A DNA stretch of 64,000 bases from Desmodesmus armatus. Taxonomy: Eukaryota > Chlorophyta > Chlorophyceae > Sphaeropleales > Scenedesmaceae. Below, in pieces: positions 34,501-45,094 of the stretch. Numbering within the stretch: the stretch's first letter is position 1; each line of letters starts with the position of its first letter. The stretch lies in NCBI GenBank assembly GCA_007449985.2, contig VIIQ02000070.1:1-64000 (forward strand). Reading direction: 5' to 3'. Made by a program: the position numbers and the translations under genes. Under the pieces are notes generated by a model. The model was given only the letters and a program-made list of their open reading frames with translations, searched no databases and was not told the DNA's origin.

Positions 34501-35442
34501 TGCTCTGCTGTGGATTATCGCCATGGTGAGCGCTGGCATATCTGGTGCAGCTTGCAGTTGCGGGGTCTGAGGCTAGCTAGCTAGCTAGCTGGGCATGTAC
34601 AGTGTGACTTGCAGGATGTCAAACCCTGCGTCAGTAGTAAGGTGTGGGAGGCGTGCTGCTGTGTGTTGTACATACAGTGCTGCAGCTGTGCATTTTGACG
34701 CTTTCACAGCATACTGGTGCAAGTAGACTAGAGGGCAGTTGTGCTGGGCAGCTATTGATGATTTGCGCCATGGCTGGTGGGGTTGATCCCTGTACTCTCT
34801 ATAACTCTGTATTATAGTTCCGCCGGTGTGTTACATAGCCAAGCAGTTGTACAGTATCACTTGCTTGGATATCTCAATAATGCCCCTCTCTTGCTCTCTG
34901 CTCATAACTGCCTGCAGGTGGTGGTGATTGATGAGACAGCAACTGTCATGGGCTGCATTTTGGGCTTGTCCCCGCTGGTTATCGGCATGTCGCTGGTCGC
35001 ACTGGGCACCTCGCTGCCCGACACGTTCTGCAGCAGGACCGCCGCGCTGAAGGACAGTCATGCAGATGCAGCAGTCGGCAACATCACGGGAAGCAACGCA
35101 GCAAACGTTTTCCTCGGCCTGGGCCTGCCATGGCTCATCAGCAGCTGCTACTACTCGTACCGAGGCGAGCGGTTCTGTTCCGACTCCGGTGCGCTTGCGT
35201 TCAGCGTGCTTGTTTTCTCTCTGTGCGCGGTTGTCCAGTTGGCGGTGCTGTTCGCGCGCAGGGTTGTCGCTGGGGGCGAGCTCGGCGCGAACAGTGCCTT
35301 TGGGAAGTGGGGTGTCGTGATTGTGGCGTTTGTCCTTTGGGGCATTTTCCTCACATTGACTGGCCTAGTATCAGATGGCCAGTTAGATGACAGCTGGATT
35401 GCTGCGACAAGTGGCACATGCACTTCCTCAGTGACCAGCTAA
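29827..35442 (+). CDS. NCX: NCX-type Na+/Ca2+ exchanger (CaCA superfamily)
   Basis: Membrane antiporter that extrudes Ca2+ in exchange for Na+. Exons: 29827-30022 (ATG 29827; GCLNSWLATPGFMLLPTWG, the pre-membrane segment), about 30215 or 30239 to 30378 (YLFVGVALASDKFMGAIE), 30694-30818 (VPVWNWVVANVSLMAVGS), 31514-31659 (SAPEVLLAVVES then GPSTIVGSAAYNLLMI, the alpha-1 repeat), 32751-32860 (two membrane helices), 32993-33133, 34130-34525 (cytosolic loop, then WWLGGWACFWTALLWIIAM) and 34917-35442 (LVALGTSLPDTF and NITGSNAANVFLGLGLPW, the alpha-2 repeat). Both ion-binding alpha repeats are complete. The regulatory loop is short compared with animal NCX, with no obvious Calx-beta domain seen. Introns carry many small repeats and exon copies. 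Confidence 0.88.
30420..30535 (+). repeat. 22-bp minisatellite in exchanger intron
   Basis: About five tandem units of TGCTGCTGTGCCGACCAGCGCA run from about 30424 to 30532; the last has one substitution (GTGCTGACC). The unit length is not a multiple of three and it follows the donor at 30379, so it is intronic. Confidence 0.9.
30819..31130 (+). repeat. Roughly 120-bp tandem repeat in the next exchanger intron
   Basis: Three imperfect units share GGAGACATGTGTGTGCATTG, a GGGGCCCCCAAAATGTG word and GTCAAGGTG followed by GTGTGGGGTT. The GGGTCAAGGTGGG word copies the exon 3 end and donor at 30811-30823, so this is another exon-end duplication. Confidence 0.8.
31855..32230. repeat. Tandem copies of a 68-bp unit with an AT-rich insert
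   Basis: The unit contains GCAGCTGCGCACAGCTGTGC, AAGCCGACGCTGGTCATA and GCTGGCAGCTGTACCCCCAC. It occurs at about 31868, 32031 and 32104, with a partial inverted copy (ACCAGCATCGGCTTGTGCA) around 32168-32235. Unit one is separated from unit two by an AT-rich block. The inverted arm lets the transcript fold. Confidence 0.85.
31935..32020. other. AT-rich island 1 in exchanger intron
   Basis: About 85 bp composed almost only of A and T (words such as ATATATTTTTATAAATAAAG) within otherwise GC-rich DNA. Its edges are sharp. It is unlike its surroundings and similar in style to the other islands at 32870, 33160, 33507 and 33868. Confidence 0.7.
32655..32702 (+). repeat. Partial copy of exchanger exon 5 start
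   Basis: Codons for KRVHHTRVCVTP after a CTG-rich tract at about 32660-32700 match KHVRHVRVYVTTC of the true exon at 32751. The copy is followed by TAG and a second CTG-rich tract and acceptor. Confidence 0.65.
33160..33300. other. AT-rich island 2 in exchanger intron
   Basis: About 130 bp of A+T-rich sequence with repeated TTTCTTTAAT and TTTATTTCTT words starts shortly after the donor at 33134. A smaller AT-rich patch lies at 32870-32925 just after the previous donor. The TTTCTTTAAT periodicity suggests internal slippage. Confidence 0.65.
33500..33935. repeat. Two copies of an AT-rich block flanking copied exon 7 starts
   Basis: A block beginning ACTTATAATATATTAGTAAC and ending in AATATAATACAC lies at about 33511-33584 and again at about 33869-33932, nearly identical. 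Between and after them are copies of the exon 7 start (true exon 34130, QTVDEGSP): CAGACTGTTGAGGAGGGGTC at about 33812, and a third fragment TCTCCGTTGGTGGAG at about 33933. Each complete copy is preceded by a C-rich acceptor tract. Confidence 0.8.
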
Positions 35443-38104
35443 GGGTTTTGTTGCCCGAATGGCTGATCCAGTGACACAAGAAGGGATCAGTGATGTCGTC
35501 ATGCATAGAGTGCACCACACAACCATGCCAGTGTGGACATTGGAGAGAAACCCAATCCAACCCATGCTGTGCGAAGCCCATGTGGCACATCGCACGGGTA
35601 ACCCACTCGCAACTCATCTGCATGCATCGCGCAACGCGGTGTCTTGGTGCTGAACCAATTCCTTTCCTGGATAAGGCGCGTCCCGCACCGGTGTGAGGCT
35701 CTGCCTCGGGCTCCCGGCAGTCGGGTGTACTTGGCTGTTGTGTGTGTGGCCAGCCGGTGGGGGTCCGCCTCCCGTGTGCCTTCCAAGAAATGCCGTCCCT
35801 GCTGTGTGCATTTGTTACGTGTGGGACTTGTGCGTTGTCAAAACTGTTGTTGTCGCTTGGGTGTTGAGATGTGCACAGCCGCCCGGATCAGGCACAGTTG
35901 ACTTGCCAGACCTGCTGAGCATTGATGTGTCATCGATTGATCAGCAGCAGCATTGGTGCCGTAGTGGTGTGGATCCTCCCCGCTGGCGCATCGGTGGCCT
36001 TGACCCCACTCTCCTCCCGAGCTTTTGTAGGCGCTGTTACGCCAGTGGGAACACAATCAGGCACTGGCTGTGCATGGGGAGTGCCTCAGTGTTGTGTGCA
36101 TGGGCTTGCTTGGTGGCTGGCATGTTTTCACGAGTGTGTTTATTGTTTGTGTGGGGCTGGCAGTGGAATGCATTACAACAAAGCTGGGGACACAGGCTGT
36201 GACAGCCTGACTCATATGTCTGAGACAGGGGATGAAGAGTAGTGCCGACAGCAGATGCTGGGTTCAAAAAGCTTGATGCATAGGCAATGCAGTTGTGTGG
36301 AGAGTTTTGTGCCGCGGCATGGGTTTTGGCCTTTGCTGTTGGAGCCGCTCTTGCATTACTATTTGTCCCTGGGGCCAAAGTTTGGGGCATGCTTAACATG
36401 GCTTTTTGATGGGTGTGTGCCTTCTTGCACGTGCCCCATGTTTCTGCACTGTATTATGTTTTGTTTGTTTGCCAGAGTATCGGCGTCAGCTGTTGGCCCA
36501 GCAGTATACTACGGGGTGTCGGCTGGTGCAAGGCTGGTGCAATGTTTGGTAGTGGGTGCCGCATGGTTGCTGCCCGACCTGTGGTGCTGTCTAGCCTTGC
36601 CTTTCCTGCAGCCTCTTGTACTGCAGAGTATATGACAGGTAGCTCCCACCTGGAGTACATGTAATCAAGTACTGCTTCAATGCTGGCATATTGTTGGCCG
36701 GGTTTCCCTGATTGCTGTGTGTGATACTCATTGGATTGTTGCTGTAACAGGCTCCAGAGACGATGCTTGCAAGTATTCGGCGTAATTAGGAGAATGCTCT
36801 TGGCCCATTGGCGTAGTTAGGAAGAGAGAAGAGAGAGTGTGCTCTTGGTGATGATCTCTGGTGGTCCAATGGTCTTGGCAGCTGTGTGGTGTGACGTGCA
36901 CAGCTTCTAAAAAGGCTATCAGGCTGTCGTTGTAAACTGTGAAGTGCTGGTTTTGCCTCAGTGGCACCGCCCATGCACAGTTTCAGCCCGACTGGACCCT
37001 GCACAAAGTGGTGGCCTGTGGGGCGACAATGGCTAGCTCTCACTGGCTGTTGAGGCTGCTGTTGCAACTCAGCAGCAGCCAATGCATTGTAGATTGTAGA
37101 TGGTGTGTTGCTGAATGTATGGGCTTTGCAAAGTGCTTTGACATGTCACATGCTGTTGGCACTGTGGCTAGCCAGCACTTCAACTTCAACAGTCTTCAAA
37201 TCAACAGGCCGGCACCACAGCCAGCTAGGGTGACATAGTTTGTTCATGCAGTGCTTTCTAACAGTTGTGCAACCCACTGCACCCCGGCTTGAGCAAGGGA
37301 CCTCCTTTGGCCATGCCACCTTCACTTCAAGGGCCGGGGATCACTCGTGGGATGCTGAACAAGTTGTCGTTCAAGTGAACATTGGTTTGATCGGATCAAC
37401 AAGAGTGATCACGTCTTCCCCTCTCCGAAGTGAACAGCAAGCAATTGTAGGGCTTCCGCCAACCCCTCCGTGTTTGCAAGCTAAATTACGGTGAAATGTG
37501 CAGCTGAGCTGAGGGGGGGGGGGGGTAAAATGGTGTTGTGGACCAATGGGTCGGCAAGAAGCACCCAGCTGCACTGCGGACCCCCACCTGAAGGCTTGTA
37601 GGGAGGGGGGGCCCGGGCCCCCCGCGGGGGGGCATGCCTGAACGCTCAGCAGGTTGTGGTCATGACCATGCCTGATCAGGCATGCCTGAGCGTGTGGTGG
37701 AGTCCAAGGGGACAACAACTGCACCTGGCACAAACAGACAGGTTTTGCTTCGCAAACACAAGCCACCCCTTGGGGGGAAGATCCCATGGCATGGGCCAGC
37801 TGCTGAATTCAAACCTGTTATTTGCTTTCACACACCACCGCCTTTCTGACAGTTCATGTTGTCGTTGATCGCTCTCAATTCCGATCACGCTTAGCCCGCC
37901 TCAACCTGCCTCCTGTCTAAACATGGCAAACAACAGCAGTCACAGTTGAGCCATCCCCAAGAAGACGTTCCCCAGTGGTCTAATCCTGGGCGTCCCGACT
38001 TGTTGGGGTTTCGTGTATGTTTCTTCAGCATAGCCTCCAAACTGTCTCCAGGTCAGGACGTCAACTGAGCCACTGCTGTACTAGGGCAACAACAGCAGTT
38101 CAAC
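35443..38104. other. About 2.7 kb without a recognisable gene
   Basis: Open stretches here are short, overlap on several frames and show no family signal. It contains a GC-only cluster at about 37600-37632 and a perfect 18-bp palindrome at 37667-37684. It probably includes the exchanger 3' UTR and the promoter of the RING/IBR gene. Confidence 0.5.
37667..37684. repeat. Perfect 18-bp palindrome
   Basis: CATGCCTGATCAGGCATG is its own reverse complement. The word GCATGCCTGAACGCTCAG 30 bp upstream and GCATGCCTGAGCGTG overlapping its end form direct repeats around it. It may be an inverted-repeat relic or a dimer binding site. Confidence 0.7.
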
Positions 38105-40073
38105 ATGTTCCCACAGACCCCCCAGAGCCGCAAGCGGTTGATAAGCAGCACAGGCGGTGGTTGTCAGCAGCAGACGTCTGATGGAAGTGCTAGGCTCAGC
38201 AAAAGGCGACAGATCACCAGGTAAAAACAGACAGCAGCCCACCTCGCTGCAGAAAGCCAGTAGTGGCAGCAGAGGACAGAGCGAGCACCATGCCTAAATC
38301 ACTGCTTGTGTATGTGCAGTCCCTTCATCTCTCAGAACGGCTGTGTGGTGTGCATGGAGACTGAGCTGCAACTGGTGCAGCTGGGTAAGAATTGGTTCAC
38401 AACCGACGCGGTGCCACCATGTCAGCTGCAGTTACTAAACATGTTGCAGTGCAGAAATGCTGCAGGCAATTGCATTTCACAGTCATTGATGTCCAGTGAC
38501 CAACTCAGCACAGCCATGCAGCATCAGCCAGCATGAGCAGTCCGCCCTGTCAGCACAGTTTCCTGCACTTGTGCTGACCTGCTGTCATCATGCTTGTCCT
38601 GCAGGTCCATGTAAGCATGCAGTGTGCCGCAGCTGCATGACCAGCGCCCTCCTGCATGCCTTCAAGCTACAGCAGCTGCCGCTGCGGTGCCCCATGCCAC
38701 ACTGCAAGGCCCAACTGCAGCTGCAGCCAGCAGTGCAGCTACTTGAGCAGCAAGTGCCAGGCAGCAGCGCCCTCGCAGCCAAGGTAAGCCTGCTGGCCGG
38801 CCTGTATGTATTGCACACACGACTATGAGAAGTGCATGATGGCAGCAGTGTAACCTGCTGCATGGTTTGGACGTACGGCAGCTGGTGGATGCCAAACCTA
38901 GTGATGTCACCGCTCGCTGTGTGATGAGCTTGATGGAGGCGTAAGTGACAGTCTTGCTGACAGCATGCCTGGCTGTCACTTGTACGCGTGCAAATGCGCA
39001 GGTGCTGCTGGCAGCTGCATCGGACTTGGCCTTGATACCACACCACTTGCGGTGCAACTGCCCATACACAGACTGCCAGGTGATTGACAAGCAGCTGGTG
39101 TGCAGCTGGGCTGCAGCAACATAGCTTCATTGCTGTAGGCATGCGCGCAGCGAGCACTCGTACATTGTTAGCGCAGCTTCCCTGCAGGAGCAGCGCGTCA
39201 TCCTGCGCCTGCCAGCCCTGACTTGGCCAGCACACTGTTTGGCGCCGAGCACCTACTTGCATTCCCTCACAGCTTGGCCTCTTGCTTACCTGCAATTAAT
39301 ATTGCAGATCGTATCAAGGACCAACGGGTCACACCAATACTGCAGCAGATGATTGACAGTGAAGATTGTTCCTTGCTGTGCTGCCGTGCAGGTGCCCCTC
39401 GAGTTCCCGGACGAGCCGCTGCCTGATGTGCCCCTCGACTGCCCAAGCTGCGAAAGGGCGGTGTGCAGCACGTGCCGCAGCAAGTGGCACAGCGGACTGG
39501 TGAGTTCGCGTGGCATGCCGCTATGCTATGCCCATTGCAGGCACAGATCTGGCTGCACAACTTCCAGCCTGTGCTGAACGCATTATTGTCATCACAGGTG
39601 CATGCAGCTATGGCTGCATTTTTGTGCACTGGCATTGCATGCTGCATCTGCCAAGAGACAGCCGACCTAAGCAACACCACCACAGGCGAACTTCCACAGT
39701 GGCACTAACGGTCCTTTCACGTGCATTCGTCTATGGTGCTGTTGCGCTTGGTCTATGTTGCTTGCAGAGCTGCTCCCAGCATCAGGCACTGTCAGCCAGG
39801 AAGGCGCGCGGGGCTGGCAAGCAGTCGGAGTACCAGCAGCAACAGCAGCAGCAGCAACAGCAGCAAGGACCATATGTGATTACCCGCTCAGCAGCAGCAT
39901 CGGTGCCAGCACGGGACTGTTCTGACAGCATGCCAGCCTGGCTGCAGGATGCTTCACAGCAGCGGCCGTCATGGCAGCAGCATGGCAGCAAGCAGCAACA
40001 GCAGCAGGACCAGGATGCATCAGTTGGGTCGGATGCCATGGTCTGGAGCCCAGCAAAAGGCTCTGGTCTCTAG
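38105..40073 (+). CDS. RING-IBR-like zinc protein, shortened RBR relative
   Basis: Relative of RBR ubiquitin ligases. Exons: 38105-38220 (ATG 38105; basic QSRKR), 38320-38384 (CVVCMETE), 38605-38783 (PCKHAVCRSCM then CPMPHCKAQL, completing a C3HC4-type RING), 38849-38940, about 39002-39080 (LRCNCPYTDCQ), 39392-39499 (DCPSCERAVCSTCRSKWHSG, IBR-like) and 39768-40073 (Gln-rich tail, TAG). The order RING1, linker, IBR matches RBR proteins. No second RING with the catalytic Cys was found before the Gln-rich tail, so transthiolation activity is doubtful. The phase at 38940/39002 does not match, meaning a missed exon edge or a one-base indel. It could be a decayed gene or an adaptor-type RING protein. 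Confidence 0.6.
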
Positions 40074-41257
40074 ACTTGAAAGTATCCGGCATGGGTTGCT
40101 TGAGCCATTGATATTGATGTTACTGGGCGGCGGTGTGTAGGATTCAGCATGCTGAAGGGTTGGCTAAAGTGTTCTTAAGTCTGGGCTATCAAACACGTGT
40201 TGTGCTGTGGCTGATGGCTTTGTGCTGTGTGGGTGGGTGGCCTGCATTTCACTGTTGCTGCCCCCACCACATCCTCTGGTCTGCTTGGGCGCTGCCAGTG
40301 CATGCGTACGTTTCTGTTCATCGCTTTTTCTGAGCTTGTATTACAGAGAGCGACCCCACAAGTCGGGAGCCATGCTCAATTGCAGCTGCTGTGCGTGGTG
40401 TGTGTGTGTGTGTGGGGGGGGGGAATGGAATGCGTATGGAGACGAAGGTGGAGGGATCGGGGTTCAAGTGTTGAAGGGAGTTTGTTACAAGGGGATACAT
40501 CCACTGTGGGCGGCACTCCGCCATACTTCATGTTTGCAGCACTCTGCTCGCGCTGAATTGTTTGTGAGAGCCACTGCATTGCGGCAGAGTGGTGGGGGTG
40601 GAGGGCTCAGGCTGCCTCGCCATTAAGTTGTTTTGGTTGCACCCGTCCCAGCATGGCTGGGTGTCGAGGATCACCTGTGAGTGCATTCCAGTGTGTGGCA
40701 TGCTTTTCCAGCTACCCCGCAACATGTAATGCACCAACACCAGGCACTCAGCAATGTTTGGGTGAGTTTCAAACTGACAAATCTTTCCAAATGCGACATC
40801 CTGGGCCAGGATGGTGAGCACTGTCGTCTGACTGCCATGGAAAGCCCCAGAGGAGAAGGTGGCGCAATGCACAACAAGTGCATGCTTGGGCAGCGACTGG
40901 CCAGGCACCTTCATGTCACAGTGAGCCAAGGGTTGGGGGCCCCGAAGCTCGTCTAGCGTCAGCTGCACATGCATATGCATCTAACCATTTCTTTTCGTTG
41001 ACAGACATGGCAGCTCCAGCCTCTGCGATCTTGCTACAACTGCATGCTTGCTATCTGTTGTCAGTGACAAATTGTCACTTCAACTCCCTTTCCATCCTGA
41101 GAATATCCAGACTCTCCACCTCACTCCCAACAAAAGCAACAGAAAAGCAACAGAAAAGCCTCCAGACATATTTCACTCACCCTCGCTCAGCAACGCTGAG
41201 CCCCGCCTTTTTGTTTTTGATCTACTCGGCGAAGTTCATCAGCCCTCATCTGGCACC
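40074..41257. other. Intergenic stretch and F-box gene leader
   Basis: No exon seen. A roughly 50-bp segment at about 40995-41042 (TTGACAGACATGGCAGCTCC) resembles intron sequence of the transposase gene at about 19760-19805 (TTGACAGACACGGCAGCTTC). The last 30 bases before 41258 are shared with the other two F-box genes. Confidence 0.5.
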
Positions 41258-43023
41258 ATGTCGGACCTCAACTCCCTGCCGAATGACATTCTTAAGATCA
41301 TCATGCGGCATGTGCCTGTGACGGACCGGCTGAGTAGCTGCTGCTTAGTGAACAGCAGGCTGCAGGCTGCTGCTGTGGCAGCAACTGACGCCCTGACTCT
41401 GACCAAGCGGGATTGGTTTTCTGAACTCAATGAAGCTCGTGTACCAAGCCGCCGGCGTGCACAAGCTGCACTGGAGTGGCTAGCTTCTGTCGGCCAGCAT
41501 GTCACAAGCCTGGAGTTCCACTCATTCCCACAGACACCAGCTGCAGTGCCCCAGGCTGCTGGAGTTGGTGTTGGAATCCGGGAGCCGTGTGCAACTGGGC
41601 CCAACAATGCTCATTCCAGGTGTGATCCCCGGCTGCACCAACCTTACAAAGCTGGAGCTGCTGTGCAACATTCTTGATGTCAGCGATGGTGCTGGGCTCT
41701 GTGGCAACTTGTCAAGCCTGTTGCACCTGCAGCACTTGGAAGTGCATCCAGAGGACGAGCAGGACGAGCCGCGCTTTATTGAAGGGTTCAGCAGCGGCAC
41801 ACTGCCGTGCTGGCAGCACTTGACCTACCTGCACGTGTACAACCTGTCACTTGAGAACATCCACGAGTTGGGCGCCCTCACAAACCTGCAAGAGCTGTGG
41901 TTAACTGCGGGAAGCAGTGTGGTTGTGGGTCCCAGCAGTGTCCCTGGTTTGGTGTTTCCTAGCTCTCTGGAAATTCTTAGCCTGACATCACCAGTGGAGG
42001 CTGCGATACTGTCAGCTGTTCCAGCAGGGTTGAAAGACTTGGCTCTCTGCTGTGCTGTGGAGGGTCGTGCTGAGGGGTACACTTCACTGTTGTCTGGCAT
42101 AGCTCAGCTGCCGCTTTTGACTAGTCTTAGCTTTCTCGTCGAGGCAGATGGCGTCAGTGTGCCCGCTGCTGGTCCCGCATACTCAGCCCTGACGCGCAGC
42201 AGCAACTTGGTGGAGCTGGGTTGGCATAGCACTGCGCTTCCACTGGGAGTCTTGCCGTTTGTGTTTCCTGCAGCGCGTACGCTGCCGCACCTGACATGCC
42301 TCTGTGTGTCCTACGAACTTGTTCTTGACGACCCTGCGCTGCCTGGAGCGTGGGGTGCAGCAGACGTTGCGCGCCTTGTCAGCTGCTGCCCTAACTTGCG
42401 CAAAATAGAGGAGGTTGCTATGCAGCATGGGCCACATGTGTCTGAGCTGCACAAGCTCTCAGCCTTGACGGAGTTACAGCTGAACTATGGCCCTAGTGAG
42501 GATTCAGCACTGCAGGCAACCATGCAGGGTTTGGCTGCTGTCACACAGCTGCAGGACTTGGATATCCACCTGCACTGCTGTGTCGTGGGTGTGGCTGCGC
42601 TGCTGCCGCTGACAAGGCTCAGAGGTTTGAGCAGTATGGGCTTTGCCTGCAACATGTACGATGATAATGACGACGACAATGACATTGACAGCTTGGTCAT
42701 GGGGGTACAGCTGGAACAGGGGAGCCTCCATTCAGGTTTGCACGACAGCACTCAACATGCAGCGAGGGCAGCCGCTTGGCTCAAATCAACACTCAGCATC
42801 GGCATGCAGGGCATCCTGTCTTCAGCAGCCATACAGCTAAGCACTCCTAGAATGGCGTCCTGACTTCTTGGGCGGCGTTTTTTTTTTGCTGCAGAAGGGG
42901 TCTGGTCCTGCCGTCTGGCTGCAGCTGCTGGAGCGCTGTGCTGCAGGGCATGACTGCCCGCCTGAAGCTGTGCACAGCCTTGCGCAGCAGCTGGCTGTGC
43001 AAGGGGCCCTGGGCGCCGACTAG
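41258..43023 (+). pseudogene. F-box/LRR gene copy 1, frameshifted
   Basis: First of three tandem paralogues. The start MSDLNSLPNDILKIIMRHVP is a typical F-box helix, followed by LRR-like repeats (HLQHLEVHP, LTYLHVYNLSLENIHEL, LTNLQELWL). Relative to copies 2 and 3, about 5 bases are missing near 41533-41538 (after FPQT), which shifts frame. The LRR part then stays open in the new frame to beyond 42700. The donor at the end of the big exon has changed from GGTAAGCC to GGGAGCC (about 42718). The C-terminal exon, from 42895 (GSGPAVWLQLLERCAAG), stops at TAG 43021-43023, before the coiled coil of the other copies. Three separate lesions make a functional product unlikely. Confidence 0.8.
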
Positions 43024-45094
43024 CAGTGGGCGCTGACAGACCAGCTTTTGCCGCTGCACACCAGCAACAACAGCAGCAGCTCTTGGACCAGCAGGAGCAC
43101 CTGTCACAACAAGTGCAGATAGCAGACGTGCAACAGGAGCGGGCTGCACAGCAGCAGGAGGTTGAGGCACAGCAGCAGGGGGGTGGAGCAGCAGCAGTGG
43201 CTGGTTGCAGAGGAGCAGCAGCTGTCGGCACAGCAGCAGGGTGTGGCAGAGCAGTGTGTGCATGTTGCTGCAGGCGCTGCAGTCACTGCTGCAGCAACTC
43301 TTGCATCGGCAGTGAGCGATTGCGTGGCACTGCACTGCTTTGCCGGTTGTGGCTTGGGTATGCAGAGCTTGTGTGAGGCTGCAGGCGTGTGCAGTTGGGG
43401 GGGGGGGGGGCATCAACAGGCGTGTGCAGTTGGTGCAGCCTCGCCTGTCCTGAGTATCATGGTTCGTGTTTTGTGGACACAGCTCAGCCTGGACGGCTGA
43501 TAGGGTTTGTGTTACTGTGCATGTTCTGCATCCTTCAGTGTGCTGCGGCCGTGCTGTCTGGAGTTCTGCATCCATACATGAATTTTACCAACCAAGCGTT
43601 TTTTGTTTCTGTTTAGGCATTATTACAAGGTGCTCACAGTGCCTGGCACCGCCCTTGATGCCAGCCAGGTGCTTGGGCAGCCTGTGTGTCAGCAAACAGC
43701 TAGTGTGACCCTGTCGCAGGACATGCGTGTGCTGACAGTTGCTAATAGTATGCCAGTGCTGCATCGTGGGGGCTGCTGTGTTCTCTTTGCAGGGTTTCTC
43801 AAGTTGTTGTCTCAAGTGCCACCCACTTTGGCGCAAGGGTGGCCTGACCTGCTACTAGCAAGGGTGTTGAGTGGTGGCTTTTTACGGTTACCAGTACAAT
43901 CTGAACATGAGCAAAAAAAACAAATCCGTCGCGATTTTGCTGTGGGGCCCGTAGCGGGCTGAAACTCAGGATTCGTGATCCAACAAAGTAAGACTACAAT
44001 GTTCTCCGATAGAATTGTAGCTGCGTGCAGTGAGCCGGACAGCTGACAAATGATCGCAGTGTGCAGCAGCACTCTGACAACACTGCATGCACCAGACGAA
44101 TATCAATGCTGCCACTGCAGCATTTCGTGCCCCAGATGCGGACACAGCGCTGTCCAAAATATGGCAGTTGCTGTAACAAATGCACGTCAGTAGCTGGGCA
44201 CCATCTGTAAAGAAGGCATTTTACAAACTACGCCTCCAAATTTTTGCGATTCAGGGAAAGTGCAGCAGGCCGCGAGTTTGCACTGAGCGTTTTGCGTGCA
44301 GTCTTCTAAACGAGAAATAACCAGGGGCTAAAACGGGAACATGTATGCTCTGATGACAGAGCCATGCTCACCCGGGGCATCCGGTGCCTCGTTCAGAAGT
44401 GGCAGTTGGTGTAACATATGTTATAACAAGGCATCGCCAACTACCACTGTGCCAGTCGCCCGGCAGGCACTTTGTATTATTACAAAGTCGATTTGGCATA
44501 GAGGTAGCGCTATGCACATTTCAAGCACCACACTGTAGCAGCGTGTCCTCTGCAAGCAAGTAGGCACCCTCCATCCACCCTGCAAACCCCACCAAACCAA
44601 CTCCACAGGAGCCACCCTAAATAAATCGACTGGTGACCGCTCCATCTAGGTCTGTTTATTGCGTTGATTGCGTTTTGCAAGTAACGGCAGGTCCCACATT
44701 TGTCTGGCTGAAGGGGGAGATACATGCATGCAGGGGACACGTCACAGGTCTCTGTCTCTGGCGAAAGCGCAGACTTTCACCCCCTCTTCTCCCCCTCCTC
44801 CGGAACAGAGACAGTCTCTTTTATGTTATGAGAGATCACTACGATACTTGTAGTCACTGTTACTCCCTCCTCCACTCTTCCTCGACCCCACGATATTCAG
44901 GAAATTCAGGTTCAGGCTGTGTTCATGGCATGAACTTCATGCACTCCCAACTTTTTAAGGGTCGCAACAGAAGTGACAACAGACAACTACAGTTCAGCAA
45001 CCCACCGATTGTCAAGTCCCTGCCTATCCTTTCTCTTCTGATCGCTCGCTGATCTCGCCACATCCATCAGCCCTGATCGCGCTCATCTGGCACC
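43024..45094. other. 3' remnant of F-box copy 1 and spacer
   Basis: From 43024 to about 43300 the Gln-rich coiled-coil sequence of the other copies is still recognisable at DNA level, followed by 3' sequence shared with the areas after copies 2 and 3. The rest, to 45094, has no exon. The final 35 bases before 45095 match the other leaders (CATCAGCCCT, then CATCTGGCACC). Confidence 0.6.
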
